The notes: a model not told the origin generated them from the letters alone. A DNA stretch of 64,000 nucleotides from Tropicimonas marinistellae (GCF_001509585.1 NZ_LNCI01000005.1:406382-470381); one strand, 5' to 3'. Shown: positions 45,755-55,597, numbered from the stretch's first letter. Numbers and translations are program-made.

Positions 45755-46396
45755 ATGATCAAGCTCGACATCCTCTCCGACCCGATCTGCCCGTGGTGTT
45801 TCATCGGAAAGACGCTGCTGTTCAACGCGCTTGACGCCAGGCCCGACCACCCGTTCGTCATCGAATGGCACCCGTTCCAGCTCAACCCGGATATGCCGCC
45901 CGAGGGAATGGACCGCCGCCGCTATCTGGAAGCGAAATTCGGCGGCAAACAGGAAGCCGTGGCGGCCTATGCCCGGGTTGCCGAGGCCGCGGAAGCGGCA
46001 GGGCTCGACATCGATTTTGGCAGCATTCCCCGCACGCCGAACACGTTGGACGCACACAGGCTGATCCATTGGGCCGGGATTGAAGAGCGCCAGACCCCGG
46101 TCGCAAGCGCCCTCTTCGCCGCCTTTTTCCTCGAAGGCCGAGACATCGGCGACCACGACGTGCTGGCAGATATCGCCGACAGCGCGGGGATGGACGCCGC
46201 GACGATCCACCGTCTGCTCGGAAGCACGGCGGATGCCGCCGACATCCGAGAACGCGACAGGCATGCCCGTGACCGTGGTGTGACCGGCGTGCCGACCTTC
46301 ATCATTGCGAACACCCATGTTGTTCCCGGTGCGCAGCAACCCGACCTCTGGATCAAGCTCATCGACGAGATCAACGGGCAGCTCATGACAGGCTGA
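45755..46396 (+). CDS. DsbA-family oxidoreductase (FrnE/2-hydroxychromene isomerase type)
   Basis: This 213-residue cytoplasmic thioredoxin-fold protein begins MIKLDILSDPICPWCFIGK, with the CPWC active site at residues 12-15. A helical insertion follows, and near the end GVTGVPTFIIANTHVVPGAQ holds the cis-Pro loop. This is the FrnE-like branch, whose members include dithiol oxidoreductases and isomerases; no signal peptide is present. ATG at 45755 is the first residue of the conserved strand. It is followed by an MFS exporter gene 114 bases downstream. Confidence 0.86.
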   Translation: MIKLDILSDPICPWCFIGKTLLFNALDARPDHPFVIEWHPFQLNPDMPPEGMDRRRYLEAKFGGKQEAVAAYARVAEAAEAAGLDIDFGSIPRTPNTLDAHRLIHWAGIEERQTPVASALFAAFFLEGRDIGDHDVLADIADSAGMDAATIHRLLGSTADAADIRERDRHARDRGVTGVPTFIIANTHVVPGAQQPDLWIKLIDEINGQLMTG

Positions 46397-46510
46397 CCCA
46401 ACGCGTAATCGGCACACAGGGACGCAAACGCACAGAGAATTGTGCATTTTCACACAATTGGCATCGACCGGACATCCGTGATAGCGGGTCAGGCTACAAG
46501 GATTCCTGAC

Positions 46511-47722
46511 ATGCCCAAACGCCTGCCGAAGGTGGAATTCGTCGCCCTCATCGCGATGCTTTTTGCCACCATTGCCTTTTCGATCGATTCCATGCTGCCC
46601 GCGTTACCGGAGATTGCGGCCGAGTTGACGCCGGCGCATCCCAACCACGCGCAACTCATTCTGACGAGCTTCGTACTCGGCATGGGGCTTGCCACCATCC
46701 TGACCGGTCCGCTGTCCGACGCCATCGGCCGCCGGCGCGTCATTCTCGGCGGCGCTGCGGTCTATATGGTCGGTGCGGCAATCGCCTGGGCTTCAGGATC
46801 GCTGGAGATGATGCTGATCGGCCGGCTGATACAGGGGTTCGGCGCGGCCGGCCCTCGGATTGCAGCCATCGCCATCGTCCGGGACCTCTACAAGGGCCGC
46901 GACATGGCACGACTGATGTCCTTCGTGATGATGGTCTTCACGCTCGTGCCGGCTGTCGCCCCGACGATAGGCGCGGGGATCATCGCCGTGACCGGGTGGC
47001 GCGGGATTTTCGGCGCGTTCCTGGTGTTCGCCCTTTTCAGCTCGGGCTGGATGCTGCTGCGCCAGGAAGAAACGCTCGATCCGTCAAACCGTCGTTCGTT
47101 GCGGGCGCGCGTTCTGTACCAGGGTGTGGTTGAAGTGCTCTCCAACCGTGTTGTCGCTATCTCCGTGGCCGCGCAGGGCTTCTGTTTCTCCATACTCTTT
47201 GCCAACATCAGCTCGATCCAGCAGATATTCGACATCACCTTCGACCAGGGGGCTCATTTCCCCCTCTGGTTCGGCCTGATCGGACTTGTCGCCGCCGCAT
47301 CGAGCCTGTTGAACGCCTGGTTGGTCGGGCGTTTCGGCATGCGCCGGCTGGCCACTGCCGCCCTCTTGCTGCAGCTCATCTTCTCCAGTGCCATCGCGAT
47401 GCTCTTCGCGGGACCGTGGCTGCCGCCTCACGCGGGGTTCGGTGTATACCTCGTCTGGACCTGCTCCGTGTTCTTCCTCAATGGCTTGACTCTGGGCAAC
47501 CTGAACTCGATTGCCATGGAGCCGATGGGCCACCTCGCCGGAATGGCCGCTTCGGTGCTCGGTTCGGTTGGTACGGTGATCGCCGTTATTCTCGCGGTGC
47601 CGATCGGCCTGGCCTTCGATGGAACGCCTCTGCCACTCATGGCCTCGACCGCCCTACTGGCAGCCGTTGCGCTCTTCCTGACGATACGGATCGGGAGACA
47701 GGAGGAGGCCGTCACGGCGTAA
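46511..47722 (+). CDS. Bcr/CflA-type MFS drug exporter
   Basis: This 403-residue inner-membrane protein has 12 hydrophobic segments. The Bcr/CflA start is visible, MLFATIAFSIDSMLPALPEI, followed by the MFS motif A, GPLSDAIGRRRVILGG, and motif C-like glycines in helix 5. It should be a proton-driven exporter of drugs such as bicyclomycin or chloramphenicol, or of a cell metabolite. ATG at 46511 has AAGGA eight bases upstream. No regulator is adjacent. Confidence 0.87.
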   Translation: MPKRLPKVEFVALIAMLFATIAFSIDSMLPALPEIAAELTPAHPNHAQLILTSFVLGMGLATILTGPLSDAIGRRRVILGGAAVYMVGAAIAWASGSLEMMLIGRLIQGFGAAGPRIAAIAIVRDLYKGRDMARLMSFVMMVFTLVPAVAPTIGAGIIAVTGWRGIFGAFLVFALFSSGWMLLRQEETLDPSNRRSLRARVLYQGVVEVLSNRVVAISVAAQGFCFSILFANISSIQQIFDITFDQGAHFPLWFGLIGLVAAASSLLNAWLVGRFGMRRLATAALLLQLIFSSAIAMLFAGPWLPPHAGFGVYLVWTCSVFFLNGLTLGNLNSIAMEPMGHLAGMAASVLGSVGTVIAVILAVPIGLAFDGTPLPLMASTALLAAVALFLTIRIGRQEEAVTA

Positions 47723-47993
47723 ACCGCCGCCCGTTCTGACAGAACCCGACCAGACGTGCATTGCTCGCATAGCGGGGCCAATGCAACCGTTCCTCGTGAT
47801 CGGTCATTCTGTGCCACGTCACGGATATCCATTTGCCGAACGGTCAAGCGTCACCGGATGTCACGTCGGGGGGCGCGCAATCTGCGCCTGCGGTGCCGGG
47901 AAAGGGGCCGAGAACCACGATCTTGTCCCGCCGGTGGCCGGGCACCATGCGCGCGCGGAGGGTCACGGTCGGGTCCCCGGTATCGACGTGCTG

Positions 47994-50900
47994 TCACCGC
48001 ACCGTTTGCGTAGGCTTTTGCTTCGCCTGTTCCGCCAGATCCCGGGCGATGGCGAAGGCCCCCTTGATCTTGTCGGCATTGTTCTTCCAGTCGCGCCGCA
48101 CGACGATCTTGTTGTCCCTGATCTTCGCCAGCCCGTTCTGCGCCTGCACGAAGGTGACGAGCCCCGCCGGATTTGCGAATTTGTCATTGTGGAATTGGAT
48201 GGTCGCGCCTTTGGGCCCGCCGTCCAGCTTGGAAATGCCGGCGCGTTTGCACATGGCCTTGATCCGCACGATCAGGAGCAGCGTGTTGACCTCCTTCGGC
48301 AGCTTGCCGAAGCGGTCGATCAATTCGGCGGCGAAACCCTCCAGTTCCACCTTGGTCGATAGCCCCGAAAGCCGGCGGTAAAGCCCGAGCCGCACGTCGA
48401 GGTCCGGCACGTAGGCTTCCGGGATCAGCACCGGCACGCCGAGATTGATCTGTGGCGCCCACTGCCCATCGTCGTCGGTCAGCCCCTCGAAGGCGCCCGA
48501 CTTAATCTTGGAAATCGCCTCCTCGAGCATCGTCTGGTACAATTCGTAGCCCACCTCGCGCATCTGGCCGGATTGCTCCTCGCCCACAAGGTTGCCCGCG
48601 CCGCGAATGTCCAGGTCCTGGCTCGCCAGCGTGAAGCCGGCCCCGAGGCTGTCGAGGGAGCCAAGCACGCGCAGCCGTTTCTCCGCCGCATCGGTCAGTT
48701 TCTTGCGCGGTTTGGTGGTCAGATAGGCGTAGGCGCGGGTCTTGGCGCGACCCACGCGGCCGCGGATCTGGTAGAGCTGCGCCAGCCCGAACATGTCGGC
48801 GCGATGCACGACCATCGTGTTGGCGGTGGGAATATCCAGACCGCTCTCGACGATGGTGGTTGCCAGCAGCACGTCGAACTTGCCGTCGTAGAAGGCATTC
48901 ATCCGGTCGTCCAACTCGCCCGCAGCCATCTGCCCGTGTGCGATAACATAGGTCACTTCTGGCACATGATCCTTGAGGAACTCCTCGATCTCCGGCAGGT
49001 CCGATATCCTCGGCACAACGAAGAAGGACTGCCCGCCCCTGTAGTGTTCGCGCAGCAGCGCCTCCCGGATCGTCACGCTGTCAAACTCCGACACGTAGGT
49101 CCGGATCGCCAAACGGTCCACCGGGGGTGTGCCGATGATGGAGAGATCGCGGACGCCAGACAGCGACATTTGCAACGTCCGCGGAATCGGCGTGGCGGTG
49201 AGCGTCAACACATGGATGTCGGAGCGCATCTCCTTCAGCCGCTCCTTGTGCTGCACACCGAAATGCTGCTCCTCGTCGATCACCAGCAGGCCCAGGTTGT
49301 GGAACTTGACCTGTTTGGCGAGCAGAGCGTGCGTTCCGATGGCGATGTCCACCGACCCATCAGAGATCCCTTTTCGGGTGTCGGCCGCCTGTTTGGCGGA
49401 AACGAAGCGCGAGAGTTGCCGCACCTTCACCGGAAAGCCGCGGAACCGGTCGGCAAAGCTCTTGGCGTGCTGGCGGGCGAGCAGCGTCGTCGGCGCAATG
49501 ACAGCGACCTGCAACCCCGACATCGCCGCCACGAACGCCGCGCGCATGGCGACTTCCGTCTTGCCGAAGCCCACATCGCCGCAGATCAGCCGGTCCATGG
49601 GCATGCCACGGGTCATGTCGTCCAACACATCCTCGATGGCGCGTAACTGGTCCTCCGTTTCCTGGTAGGGAAAACGGGCGGCGAATTCCTCCCAGATATG
49701 GTGCTCCGGCTGCATCACAGGCGCCTTGCGCAGCGCGCGCTCGGCAGCGATCCGCATGAGCTTGTCGGCGATCTGCCGGATGCGCTCCTTGAGCTTGGCC
49801 TTCTTGGCCTGCCAGGCGCCCCCGCCCAGCCTGTCGAGCAATCCTTCATCGTGTCCGAAGCGCGAGAGAAGCTCGATGTTCTCCACCGGCAGGTAGAGCC
49901 GCGCCGCCTCCGCATATTCCAGGTGGATCATCTCGTGATCGGCTCCGAGCGCGCTCACGATCTCCAGCCCCTTGTAGCGGCCGACCCCGTGATCCACATG
50001 GACAACCAGATCGCCGGGCGAGAGTGATTGCGCCTCGGTCAGGAAGTTCTCCGCCCGCCGCTTGCGCCGCGGTTTGCGGATCAGCCGGTCGCCGAGCACG
50101 TCCTGCTCCGAAATGACGGTCAGCGCGCCATCGTTTGCCGGTCCCTCGAACCCGTGTTCGAGCGCCCAGACGACGAGGTAGAGCCCGCCTTTTCCCTCCG
50201 GTACATCGCGAAAATCGGCAATCTCGGTGGCGCCGACCACGCCCTCGTCATCCATCAGGCCCGCCAGACGTTCCCGCGCGCCTTCTGAATAGCTCGCGAC
50301 GATCACCTGCCCGTCCTGTCGCTTTGCCTTCAGATGATCCGCCAATGCCCCAAAAAGGCTCACGCTTTCCTGCTGGCGCTCTGGTGAGAAATTGCGGCCG
50401 ATCCGGCCGCCGGTATCGATCACCCCAGGGCCGCTGCCCTGCGGCAACGGGCTGAGCTTCATCACCCTATGGCCGCCGACGGCTGCCTCCCAGCCGGCCT
50501 CGTCGAGATAGAGTGTATCCGGCGCCGCGGGCTTGTAGACCGTGTCGAGCCGCGCCTTGGATTTCATCGCCTCGACGCGGTTCTCGTAGCTGTCGACGAT
50601 ACCGTCCCAGCGGGCAATTCGCGCCGCGTCGCTCTGGTCGTCCAGCATCACGGACGCATCCGGTAGGTAATCGAACAGGGTCTCCAGGCGCTCATGGAAG
50701 AACGGCAGCCAATGCTCCATTCCCGCGTGCTTGCGCCCCGCGCTCACCGCTTCATAGAGCGGGTCATCGGTGCCGGCGGCACCGAACTCAATCCGGTAGT
50801 TCTGCCGGAACCGCCGGATCGCCGCCTCGTCCATGACGATCTCGGAGACCGGCGCCAGCTCCACCGCCTGCAACTTCTCGGTCGTCCGCTGGTTCGCGGG

Positions 50901-51464
50901 GTCGAAACGGCGCGCCCCGTCAAGCACGTCGCCGAAAAGGTCCAGCCGGATCGGTCCGGAATGCCCCGGTGGGAATATGTCGATGATCCCCCCCCGCACG
51001 GCGTAGTCGCCGGGCTCCAGCACCGTTGGCGCCTGGCTGAAGCCCATGCGGACGAGAAATGCCTTCAGCCCCGCCTCGTCGATGCGGTCACCCACGCGGG
51101 CGGCGAAGGCTGCCTCGCGCAACACGTCTCGTGCCGGCACCCTCTGCGTGACGGCGTTCAGGGTGGTCAGAAGAACAAACGGACCGGACAGACCCGCCGC
51201 AAGCGCGGCAAGTGTCGCCATCCGGCGCGCGGAAACGTCCGCATTGGGCGACACACGATCATACGGAAGACAGTCCCAGCCCGGAAAATCCAGCACGACC
51301 GCATTCGGCGCGAAGAAGGCAAGCGCCGCCCGCATCGCCGCCAGCCGTTTGTCGTCCCGGGCCACATGCACGACGGGCGCGCCCTTCTCCAACTCGCGCA
51401 CGAGCAGGAGCGCGTCAAACCCTTCGGGCGCGCCGCCAACGGTAATGTGGGAGGCTGGTTTCAT
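47994..51464 (-). CDS. mfd: Transcription-repair coupling factor Mfd
   Basis: This 1,156-residue DNA translocase removes RNA polymerase stalled at lesions and recruits UvrA. The order is normal: an N-terminal UvrB-like region, an RNA-polymerase-interacting domain near 470-540, and a superfamily 2 motor with Walker A LICGDVGFGKTEVAM near 625. The DEEQ box is LLVIDEEQHFGVQHKE, TATPIPRTLQMSL is motif III, and the C-terminal TRCF domain ends in QTVR. ATG at 51464 follows a GAAGG site; a long in-frame upstream stretch is Pro/Ser-rich and lies over the RTX gene on the other strand, so it is rejected. Confidence 0.95.
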   Translation of the reverse strand: MKPASHITVGGAPEGFDALLLVRELEKGAPVVHVARDDKRLAAMRAALAFFAPNAVVLDFPGWDCLPYDRVSPNADVSARRMATLAALAAGLSGPFVLLTTLNAVTQRVPARDVLREAAFAARVGDRIDEAGLKAFLVRMGFSQAPTVLEPGDYAVRGGIIDIFPPGHSGPIRLDLFGDVLDGARRFDPANQRTTEKLQAVELAPVSEIVMDEAAIRRFRQNYRIEFGAAGTDDPLYEAVSAGRKHAGMEHWLPFFHERLETLFDYLPDASVMLDDQSDAARIARWDGIVDSYENRVEAMKSKARLDTVYKPAAPDTLYLDEAGWEAAVGGHRVMKLSPLPQGSGPGVIDTGGRIGRNFSPERQQESVSLFGALADHLKAKRQDGQVIVASYSEGARERLAGLMDDEGVVGATEIADFRDVPEGKGGLYLVVWALEHGFEGPANDGALTVISEQDVLGDRLIRKPRRKRRAENFLTEAQSLSPGDLVVHVDHGVGRYKGLEIVSALGADHEMIHLEYAEAARLYLPVENIELLSRFGHDEGLLDRLGGGAWQAKKAKLKERIRQIADKLMRIAAERALRKAPVMQPEHHIWEEFAARFPYQETEDQLRAIEDVLDDMTRGMPMDRLICGDVGFGKTEVAMRAAFVAAMSGLQVAVIAPTTLLARQHAKSFADRFRGFPVKVRQLSRFVSAKQAADTRKGISDGSVDIAIGTHALLAKQVKFHNLGLLVIDEEQHFGVQHKERLKEMRSDIHVLTLTATPIPRTLQMSLSGVRDLSIIGTPPVDRLAIRTYVSEFDSVTIREALLREHYRGGQSFFVVPRISDLPEIEEFLKDHVPEVTYVIAHGQMAAGELDDRMNAFYDGKFDVLLATTIVESGLDIPTANTMVVHRADMFGLAQLYQIRGRVGRAKTRAYAYLTTKPRKKLTDAAEKRLRVLGSLDSLGAGFTLASQDLDIRGAGNLVGEEQSGQMREVGYELYQTMLEEAISKIKSGAFEGLTDDDGQWAPQINLGVPVLIPEAYVPDLDVRLGLYRRLSGLSTKVELEGFAAELIDRFGKLPKEVNTLLLIVRIKAMCKRAGISKLDGGPKGATIQFHNDKFANPAGLVTFVQAQNGLAKIRDNKIVVRRDWKNNADKIKGAFAIARDLAEQAKQKPTQTVR

Positions 51465-51813
51465 GGATCGATTACCTTCGGATACCCGTTCCGGCGTCAA
51501 CGCGACGAGCGGGCCCTGTTGATCGCGGAAATGCGCGACGGAGGCAACCCCCACGGCACCTTCGAAATGCCGGGATGAGTGCGACGCCGCCCGGCGTAGC
51601 CTATTCCATCGACCTGCCAATGCAACCTGGACGCCGGTCGACGGTACCTTCGCACGCGTCGGGGCGATGCATTCATCCGACTGGGCCGATGATCCCGCAA
51701 CGCGGCGGATGGCCTTGGGGTGACCCAAATCATCGCCCGAAGGCCGGCAACTTGTTACACTATACCGTACATCGGAACGCGCGTTGAACGGCACTGAAAT
51801 CGGGAGGAGAGTT
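51465..51813. other. Divergent intergenic region between mfd and an RTX gene
   Basis: These 349 bases hold no convincing gene. AACGCGCGTT at 51776-51785 is a 10-bp palindrome just upstream of the RTX ribosome site, and TATACC at 51761-51766 could be a -10 element without a good -35. Nothing else is recognisable. Confidence 0.5.
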
Positions 51814-52449
51814 ATGGGACTTCTCAAGATCAGAGGCACATCAAGCGACGACACCATCCGTGGTATCGGACGCGCGGAAAAGATCATTGCCAGCCTCGGC
51901 GATGACTTCGTGGATGCGCGCGGCGGCAACGACCATGTGCGCGGCGGCGAAGGCCGTGACGGGCTTCTTGGCGGCGACGGGTATGACCGCCTGTTCGGCG
52001 GACACGGCGACGACCTGCTTGCCGGCCAGCGCCACAACGACGTTCTCGATGGCGGCGACGGCAACGACATTCTCATCGGCGGCACCGGCAGCGACAGGTT
52101 GATCGGCGACGGCGGCGACGACACGATGATTGGCGGCACGGCGGAGTTCGAATTGTACGAGGGTGTCTGGTACGCCCACAGCGCGGAAGGTGACGGCGCA
52201 AAGGACACGTTCGTCATCAACGAATACGCAGGGGATGGGAACGACGAAATCTATGGCTTTGAGCCTGGAACGGACGTGCTTCTGTTCAAGCAGAATGACA
52301 TCGTGTCTCACCGGGAAAACCTGTACGGGGTCACGCTCACCACGGCGACTGGCGGGACAGTGTACCTCGAACATGTGTGGACCGAAGACATCATCGGAAG
52401 CGTGCAGGGAACGGATTACTTCGACGACGTTCTTTTTGACTTGGGCTAA
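51814..52449 (+). CDS. RTX calcium-binding protein (paralogue of the propeller-fused RTX protein)
   Basis: This 211-residue acidic protein has eight or so GGxGxDxLx-type nonapeptide repeats (about residues 33-108, for example GGDGNDILIGGTGSDRLIGD) that form a calcium-binding beta-roll. A C-terminal beta domain ends DYFDDVLFDLG. There is no N-terminal signal; RTX proteins usually leave by a type I system that reads the C-terminus. The N-terminal 110 residues are closely similar to those of the 560-residue RTX protein on the opposite strand at 57.4-59.1 kb. ATG at 51814 has a strong GGGAGGAG site. No type I exporter gene is in the window. Confidence 0.87.
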   Translation: MGLLKIRGTSSDDTIRGIGRAEKIIASLGDDFVDARGGNDHVRGGEGRDGLLGGDGYDRLFGGHGDDLLAGQRHNDVLDGGDGNDILIGGTGSDRLIGDGGDDTMIGGTAEFELYEGVWYAHSAEGDGAKDTFVINEYAGDGNDEIYGFEPGTDVLLFKQNDIVSHRENLYGVTLTTATGGTVYLEHVWTEDIIGSVQGTDYFDDVLFDLG

Positions 52450-52555
52450 TCCCTGCGGCGCGGCGGGTGCTCCCGCAGGCCGCCCCAGCCGTTCTCATTG
52501 TCCGCGCGTCATCGCTGGTAGCCCCCCCGATCGCGCAGGTTGGGAAATTCGTTGA

Positions 52556-52804
52556 TCAGCTACAGTGCCTTGCCAGCCAGGCCAGCCACTTCGCAGTCGA
52601 CATGCCCGGCGGCTTGGAGCGGGAACAATTCGATGACGCGGCAACGGCTTCATCGGCCGTAAGGACGACGGTCGACGTTCCGGCGACAAAGGCAGCGTAT
52701 TTTTGTACCGCCTTCAGAACCTCGCGCCGTTCCTTGTCTTCCAGGCTATCGGGCGGCAACTCACCTGAGAAGGTAGGTTTGTTGCCCGGTTGCTCAGTGC
52801 CCAT
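52556..52804 (-). CDS. Small unnamed protein with an RREVLKAVQKYAAF segment
   Basis: This is an 82-residue protein. The first 27 residues are polar. Then RREVLKAVQKYAAFVAGTST and VVLTADEAVAAS form a basic helix followed by a hydrophobic stretch and an Ala/Ser region. I remember similar short alphaproteobacterial peptides with a K-x-x-x-K-Y-A-A core and a V-L-L-T/S segment, none with a known function. The ATG at 52804 has AGAGGTG six bases upstream, which supports real translation. The gene is isolated, between an RTX gene and the SufBCD-associated gene. It could be a bound or exported peptide, or a precursor. Confidence 0.6.
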   Translation of the reverse strand: MGTEQPGNKPTFSGELPPDSLEDKERREVLKAVQKYAAFVAGTSTVVLTADEAVAASSNCSRSKPPGMSTAKWLAWLARHCS

Positions 52805-53010
52805 TTTCCGCACCTCTTTTTTGCTCTCCGACGTGATATCGCACGGAATCCTGTCTTAATTGGGACGATCGCCCAACGGGGCTGATATGTGGTCAAGCGC
52901 CGCCAATCCAGAACACATGACAACTTTGAGAACAGCTCGAGCGCGGACGCCAACCGAACCAAGTCATATGTCTGACACGAGGGCACGAAAGTGTGTCATT
53001 CGGGCATTGC

Positions 53011-53529
53011 CTACAAGACTCCCAGGTTCATGTTCTGCCACATGCCCCAGAACGCGGTGACAAAGATCGCGATCATCCCTGTCAATTGCACGTAAAAGCG
53101 ATGAGATTGCAGCATCTTATGCAGCCCCTCACCGTCGGCGTCGCGGATACGGCGTGCGGTGCGAACGGAAAGCAGGAAAACGATGCTCATGGGCAGGGCG
53201 ATCAGCAGGACCGCCTGCGCGAATTCCACCCAGTAGACGAACCCAAGGATCGCCAGCGAGGTCAGCATGAACGTCCCGATGCCCAGCATCCACATGGCGG
53301 ACGTCTCGGTAATGTACAGCAACCGGTTCACATTCACCCGCACGATGTCACGCAGGTCTTCTTCCGCCTGCCCGCCCGATCGCTGGGCCCGCGTGACCAT
53401 GTCGTAGGGCACGCCCAGCACCCAATGGCTCGCGGTGGACCACACCACGGCGAGCGCAATCCAGTACCACAGGTTCGAGAATGACCGCATGTCGATCAGT
53501 TCGAACACCGTGAGATACCAGTCCTGCAC
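53011..53529 (-). CDS. Membrane protein of the 'component of SufBCD complex' family
   Basis: This 172-residue protein has four hydrophobic helices and the segment MRSFSNLWYWIALAVVWSTA followed by SHWVLGVPYD. In Rhodobacterales this family is annotated as a component of the SufBCD complex, but I know of no direct evidence for that role. The start is GTG at 53529, with AGGAG eight bases upstream. An ATG at 53565 lacks a ribosome site and gives a tail that is not family-like. It is divergent from hemB, an arrangement that I believe is common in this order. Confidence 0.8.
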   Translation of the reverse strand: MQDWYLTVFELIDMRSFSNLWYWIALAVVWSTASHWVLGVPYDMVTRAQRSGGQAEEDLRDIVRVNVNRLLYITETSAMWMLGIGTFMLTSLAILGFVYWVEFAQAVLLIALPMSIVFLLSVRTARRIRDADGEGLHKMLQSHRFYVQLTGMIAIFVTAFWGMWQNMNLGVL

Positions 53530-53719
53530 CCTACCAGCTCCTATAATTGCCTCCAGCCGCGCCATCTCGACCCGCCCGGTTCGATTGGGACGTACCCGCC
53601 ACGGCAAGGCGGTGCAAGCCGCGGCGCGCCTGCGCGCTATGTCACGGTTGAGGCGGTGGCAAAACCGTCGCACTCTGCACGTCACCGCACGGCGATGAGC
53701 GACAGAAGGAGGCAGCCCG

Positions 53720-54721
53720 ATGCGACCAACACAAGCCCCCTACCCTGCCGGACGGCTGCGCCGGTTGCGCAGCAGTGCACCGCTTCGGGCGATGGTGCGC
53801 GAGACACGGCTCTCGGTGGAGGATCTGATCTGGCCGGTCTTTCTTTGCGCCGGCGAGGGGCAGCAACAGGAGATCGCTTCCATGCCCGGGGTCGTGCGCC
53901 GTTCGGTCGACCTGACGGTGGAAGCGGCAGCGGAGGCGGCAGACCTTGGAATTCCCGCGATCTGCCTGTTTCCCTACACCGATCCGGACCTGAAGACTGA
54001 AGGCTGCGAAGAGGCGTGGAACCCCGGCAACCTGACGAACCGCGCCATTCGTGCGATCAAGGCGCAGGTGCCGGAGATTGCGGTGATGACCGACATCGCG
54101 CTCGACCCGTACAACAGCAACGGGCATGACGGGATCGTCGTGGACGGACAGATCGTGAACGATGAAACTGTCGAGGCGTTGGTGAAGATGGCGCTGGCCC
54201 AGGCGGCCGCCGGCGCGGACATTCTCGGCCCCTCCGACATGATGGACGGCCGCATCGGCGCGATCCGCAAGGCGCTGGAAGCCGCCGGGCACCGCAACGT
54301 CACGATCATGTCCTACGCGGCGAAATACGCCTCCGCCTTCTACGGTCCATTCCGCGATGCGGTGGGCGCAACCGGCGCGCTCAAGGGCGACAAGAAGACC
54401 TACCAGATGGACCCCGCCAATTCGGACGAAGCCATGCGTCTGATCGAACGCGACCTCTCGGAAGGCGCCGACATGGTGATGGTCAAGCCCGGAATGGCGT
54501 ATCTCGACATCTGTCGACGGGTGAAAGAGACCTTCGGAGCGCCCACATTCGCCTATCAGGTTTCAGGGGAATACGCGATGCTGGAGGCCGCTGCGCGCAA
54601 CGGCTGGCTCGATGGCGACGCGGTGATGCAAGAAAGCCTTCTGGCCTTCAAGCGTGCGGGCTGCGACGGCATTCTGACCTACTACGCGCCCCGGGTGGCG
54701 CGATTGATGAAAGCAGGCTGA
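53720..54721 (+). CDS. hemB: Delta-aminolevulinic acid dehydratase (porphobilinogen synthase), non-zinc type
   Basis: This 333-residue octameric enzyme condenses two 5-aminolevulinate molecules to porphobilinogen in haem and bacteriochlorophyll synthesis. The two active-site lysines are Lys202 (AAKYASAFYGP) and Lys256 (MVMVKPGMAYLDI, the Schiff-base residue). The metal site DIALDPYNSNGHDG (125-138) has no Cys triad, so the enzyme is the magnesium/potassium-dependent type seen in alphaproteobacteria. ATG at 53720 has AAGGAGG upstream. A possible hairpin terminator follows at 54726. Confidence 0.95.
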   Translation: MRPTQAPYPAGRLRRLRSSAPLRAMVRETRLSVEDLIWPVFLCAGEGQQQEIASMPGVVRRSVDLTVEAAAEAADLGIPAICLFPYTDPDLKTEGCEEAWNPGNLTNRAIRAIKAQVPEIAVMTDIALDPYNSNGHDGIVVDGQIVNDETVEALVKMALAQAAAGADILGPSDMMDGRIGAIRKALEAAGHRNVTIMSYAAKYASAFYGPFRDAVGATGALKGDKKTYQMDPANSDEAMRLIERDLSEGADMVMVKPGMAYLDICRRVKETFGAPTFAYQVSGEYAMLEAAARNGWLDGDAVMQESLLAFKRAGCDGILTYYAPRVARLMKAG

Positions 54722-54725
54722 CCAT

Positions 54726-54750
54726 ACGGGCGGCCGGGGCCTTCGCCCGT
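54726..54750 (+). terminator. Possible hairpin terminator after hemB
   Basis: ACGGGCG and CGCCCGT form a 7-bp stem with an 11-base loop just after the hemB stop. The following GGCCTTTATG has only three Ts, so it may be a weak or Rho-assisted terminator. Confidence 0.35.
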
Positions 54751-54890
54751 GGCCTTTATGGACAGTCTATCCGGCGGCGAGGGTACGGCTTCTGAGCACC
54801 TGATCCACCAACCACCCTTGCGGTTTTGCGGGGTGTAGCTGGCTGGCTGGACGTGGCGGTCTGTGGTGAAACACAATCCGGATTGGATTC

Positions 54891-54919
54891 GTGACACCGG
54901 CGTCCGAACGGCGTATAAC
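54891..54919 (+). promoter_or_regulatory. Strong sigma-70-type promoter of the SYLF lipoprotein gene
   Basis: GTGACA at 54891-54896 and TATAAC at 54914-54919 each match the consensus at five of six positions and are spaced by exactly 17 bases. Transcription would start near 54926, giving a leader of about 57 bases before the ATG at 54983. Confidence 0.6.
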
Positions 54920-54982
54920 GTCGGCAACCAGTGGTACACGCTGGGCAAAGAGGCACATCAGGCGAACTCCAGGGGCAGAACC

Positions 54983-55552
54983 ATGGACTCCACGTACAAC
55001 TATTCCCGCCGCGGATTCCTCGCGGTGGCGGCCGCGGGAACGGCAATCCTGTCTGGCTGCGCAAACGGCGTCGGCTCCGACGGCGCCGTCCGCATCGACC
55101 AACGTGTTGATGCTACACGAAATTTCCTGTTTTCAACCTATCCCGGAACGGCCGATCTGGAACAGAAGGCATCCGGCGTGCTCTTCATGCCGCTGATCAC
55201 CAAGGCCGGGTTCGTGGTGGGCGGCAGCTACGGCACGGGCGCGCTCAGGATCAACAACACCACGGTGGACTACTACGAGGCCACGCAGGCCAACGTGGGC
55301 TTCCAGGCCGGCGCGCAGCAATATGCGCATGCACTGTTTTTTATGACGCCAGAAGCACTTACGGCCTTCCGGACATCGCACGGATGGTCCGCCGGGGCGG
55401 ATGCGGAATACGCCTGGATCGACCAGGGCGGCAACCTCTCGGCGGAGACGCTGACCACCTCCGACCCGGTGATCGCCATGGTCTTCGCCCAGGCCGGCCT
55501 CATCGCCGGGGCCACGCTGGAAGGCACGAAATACCGCCGGATCATCCCCTGA
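54983..55552 (+). CDS. SYLF/Ysc84-domain lipoprotein
   Basis: This 189-residue envelope protein carries a twin-arginine-like signal (SRRGFLAVAAAG, 8-19) followed by a lipobox LSGC, with Cys26 as the lipidated residue. The mature part is a SYLF domain: KASGVLFMPLITKAGFVVGG, GSYGTGAL, then a closing AQAGLIAGATLEGTKYRRI. SYLF domains bind lipids in eukaryotes, while in bacteria they appear as envelope lipoproteins of unclear role. It has its own promoter and ends in a strong hairpin. Confidence 0.87.
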   Translation: MDSTYNYSRRGFLAVAAAGTAILSGCANGVGSDGAVRIDQRVDATRNFLFSTYPGTADLEQKASGVLFMPLITKAGFVVGGSYGTGALRINNTTVDYYEATQANVGFQAGAQQYAHALFFMTPEALTAFRTSHGWSAGADAEYAWIDQGGNLSAETLTTSDPVIAMVFAQAGLIAGATLEGTKYRRIIP

Positions 55553-55597
55553 AACCGGTCAAAACGACCGGAACGCGGGACGAAAACGCCCGAAACC

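Noticed and set aside
51465..52220. Extended N-terminus of Mfd
   Set aside because: The extra frame is Ser/Pro-rich and lies opposite the RTX repeats, a typical artefact of GGCGGC-type repeat DNA read backwards.
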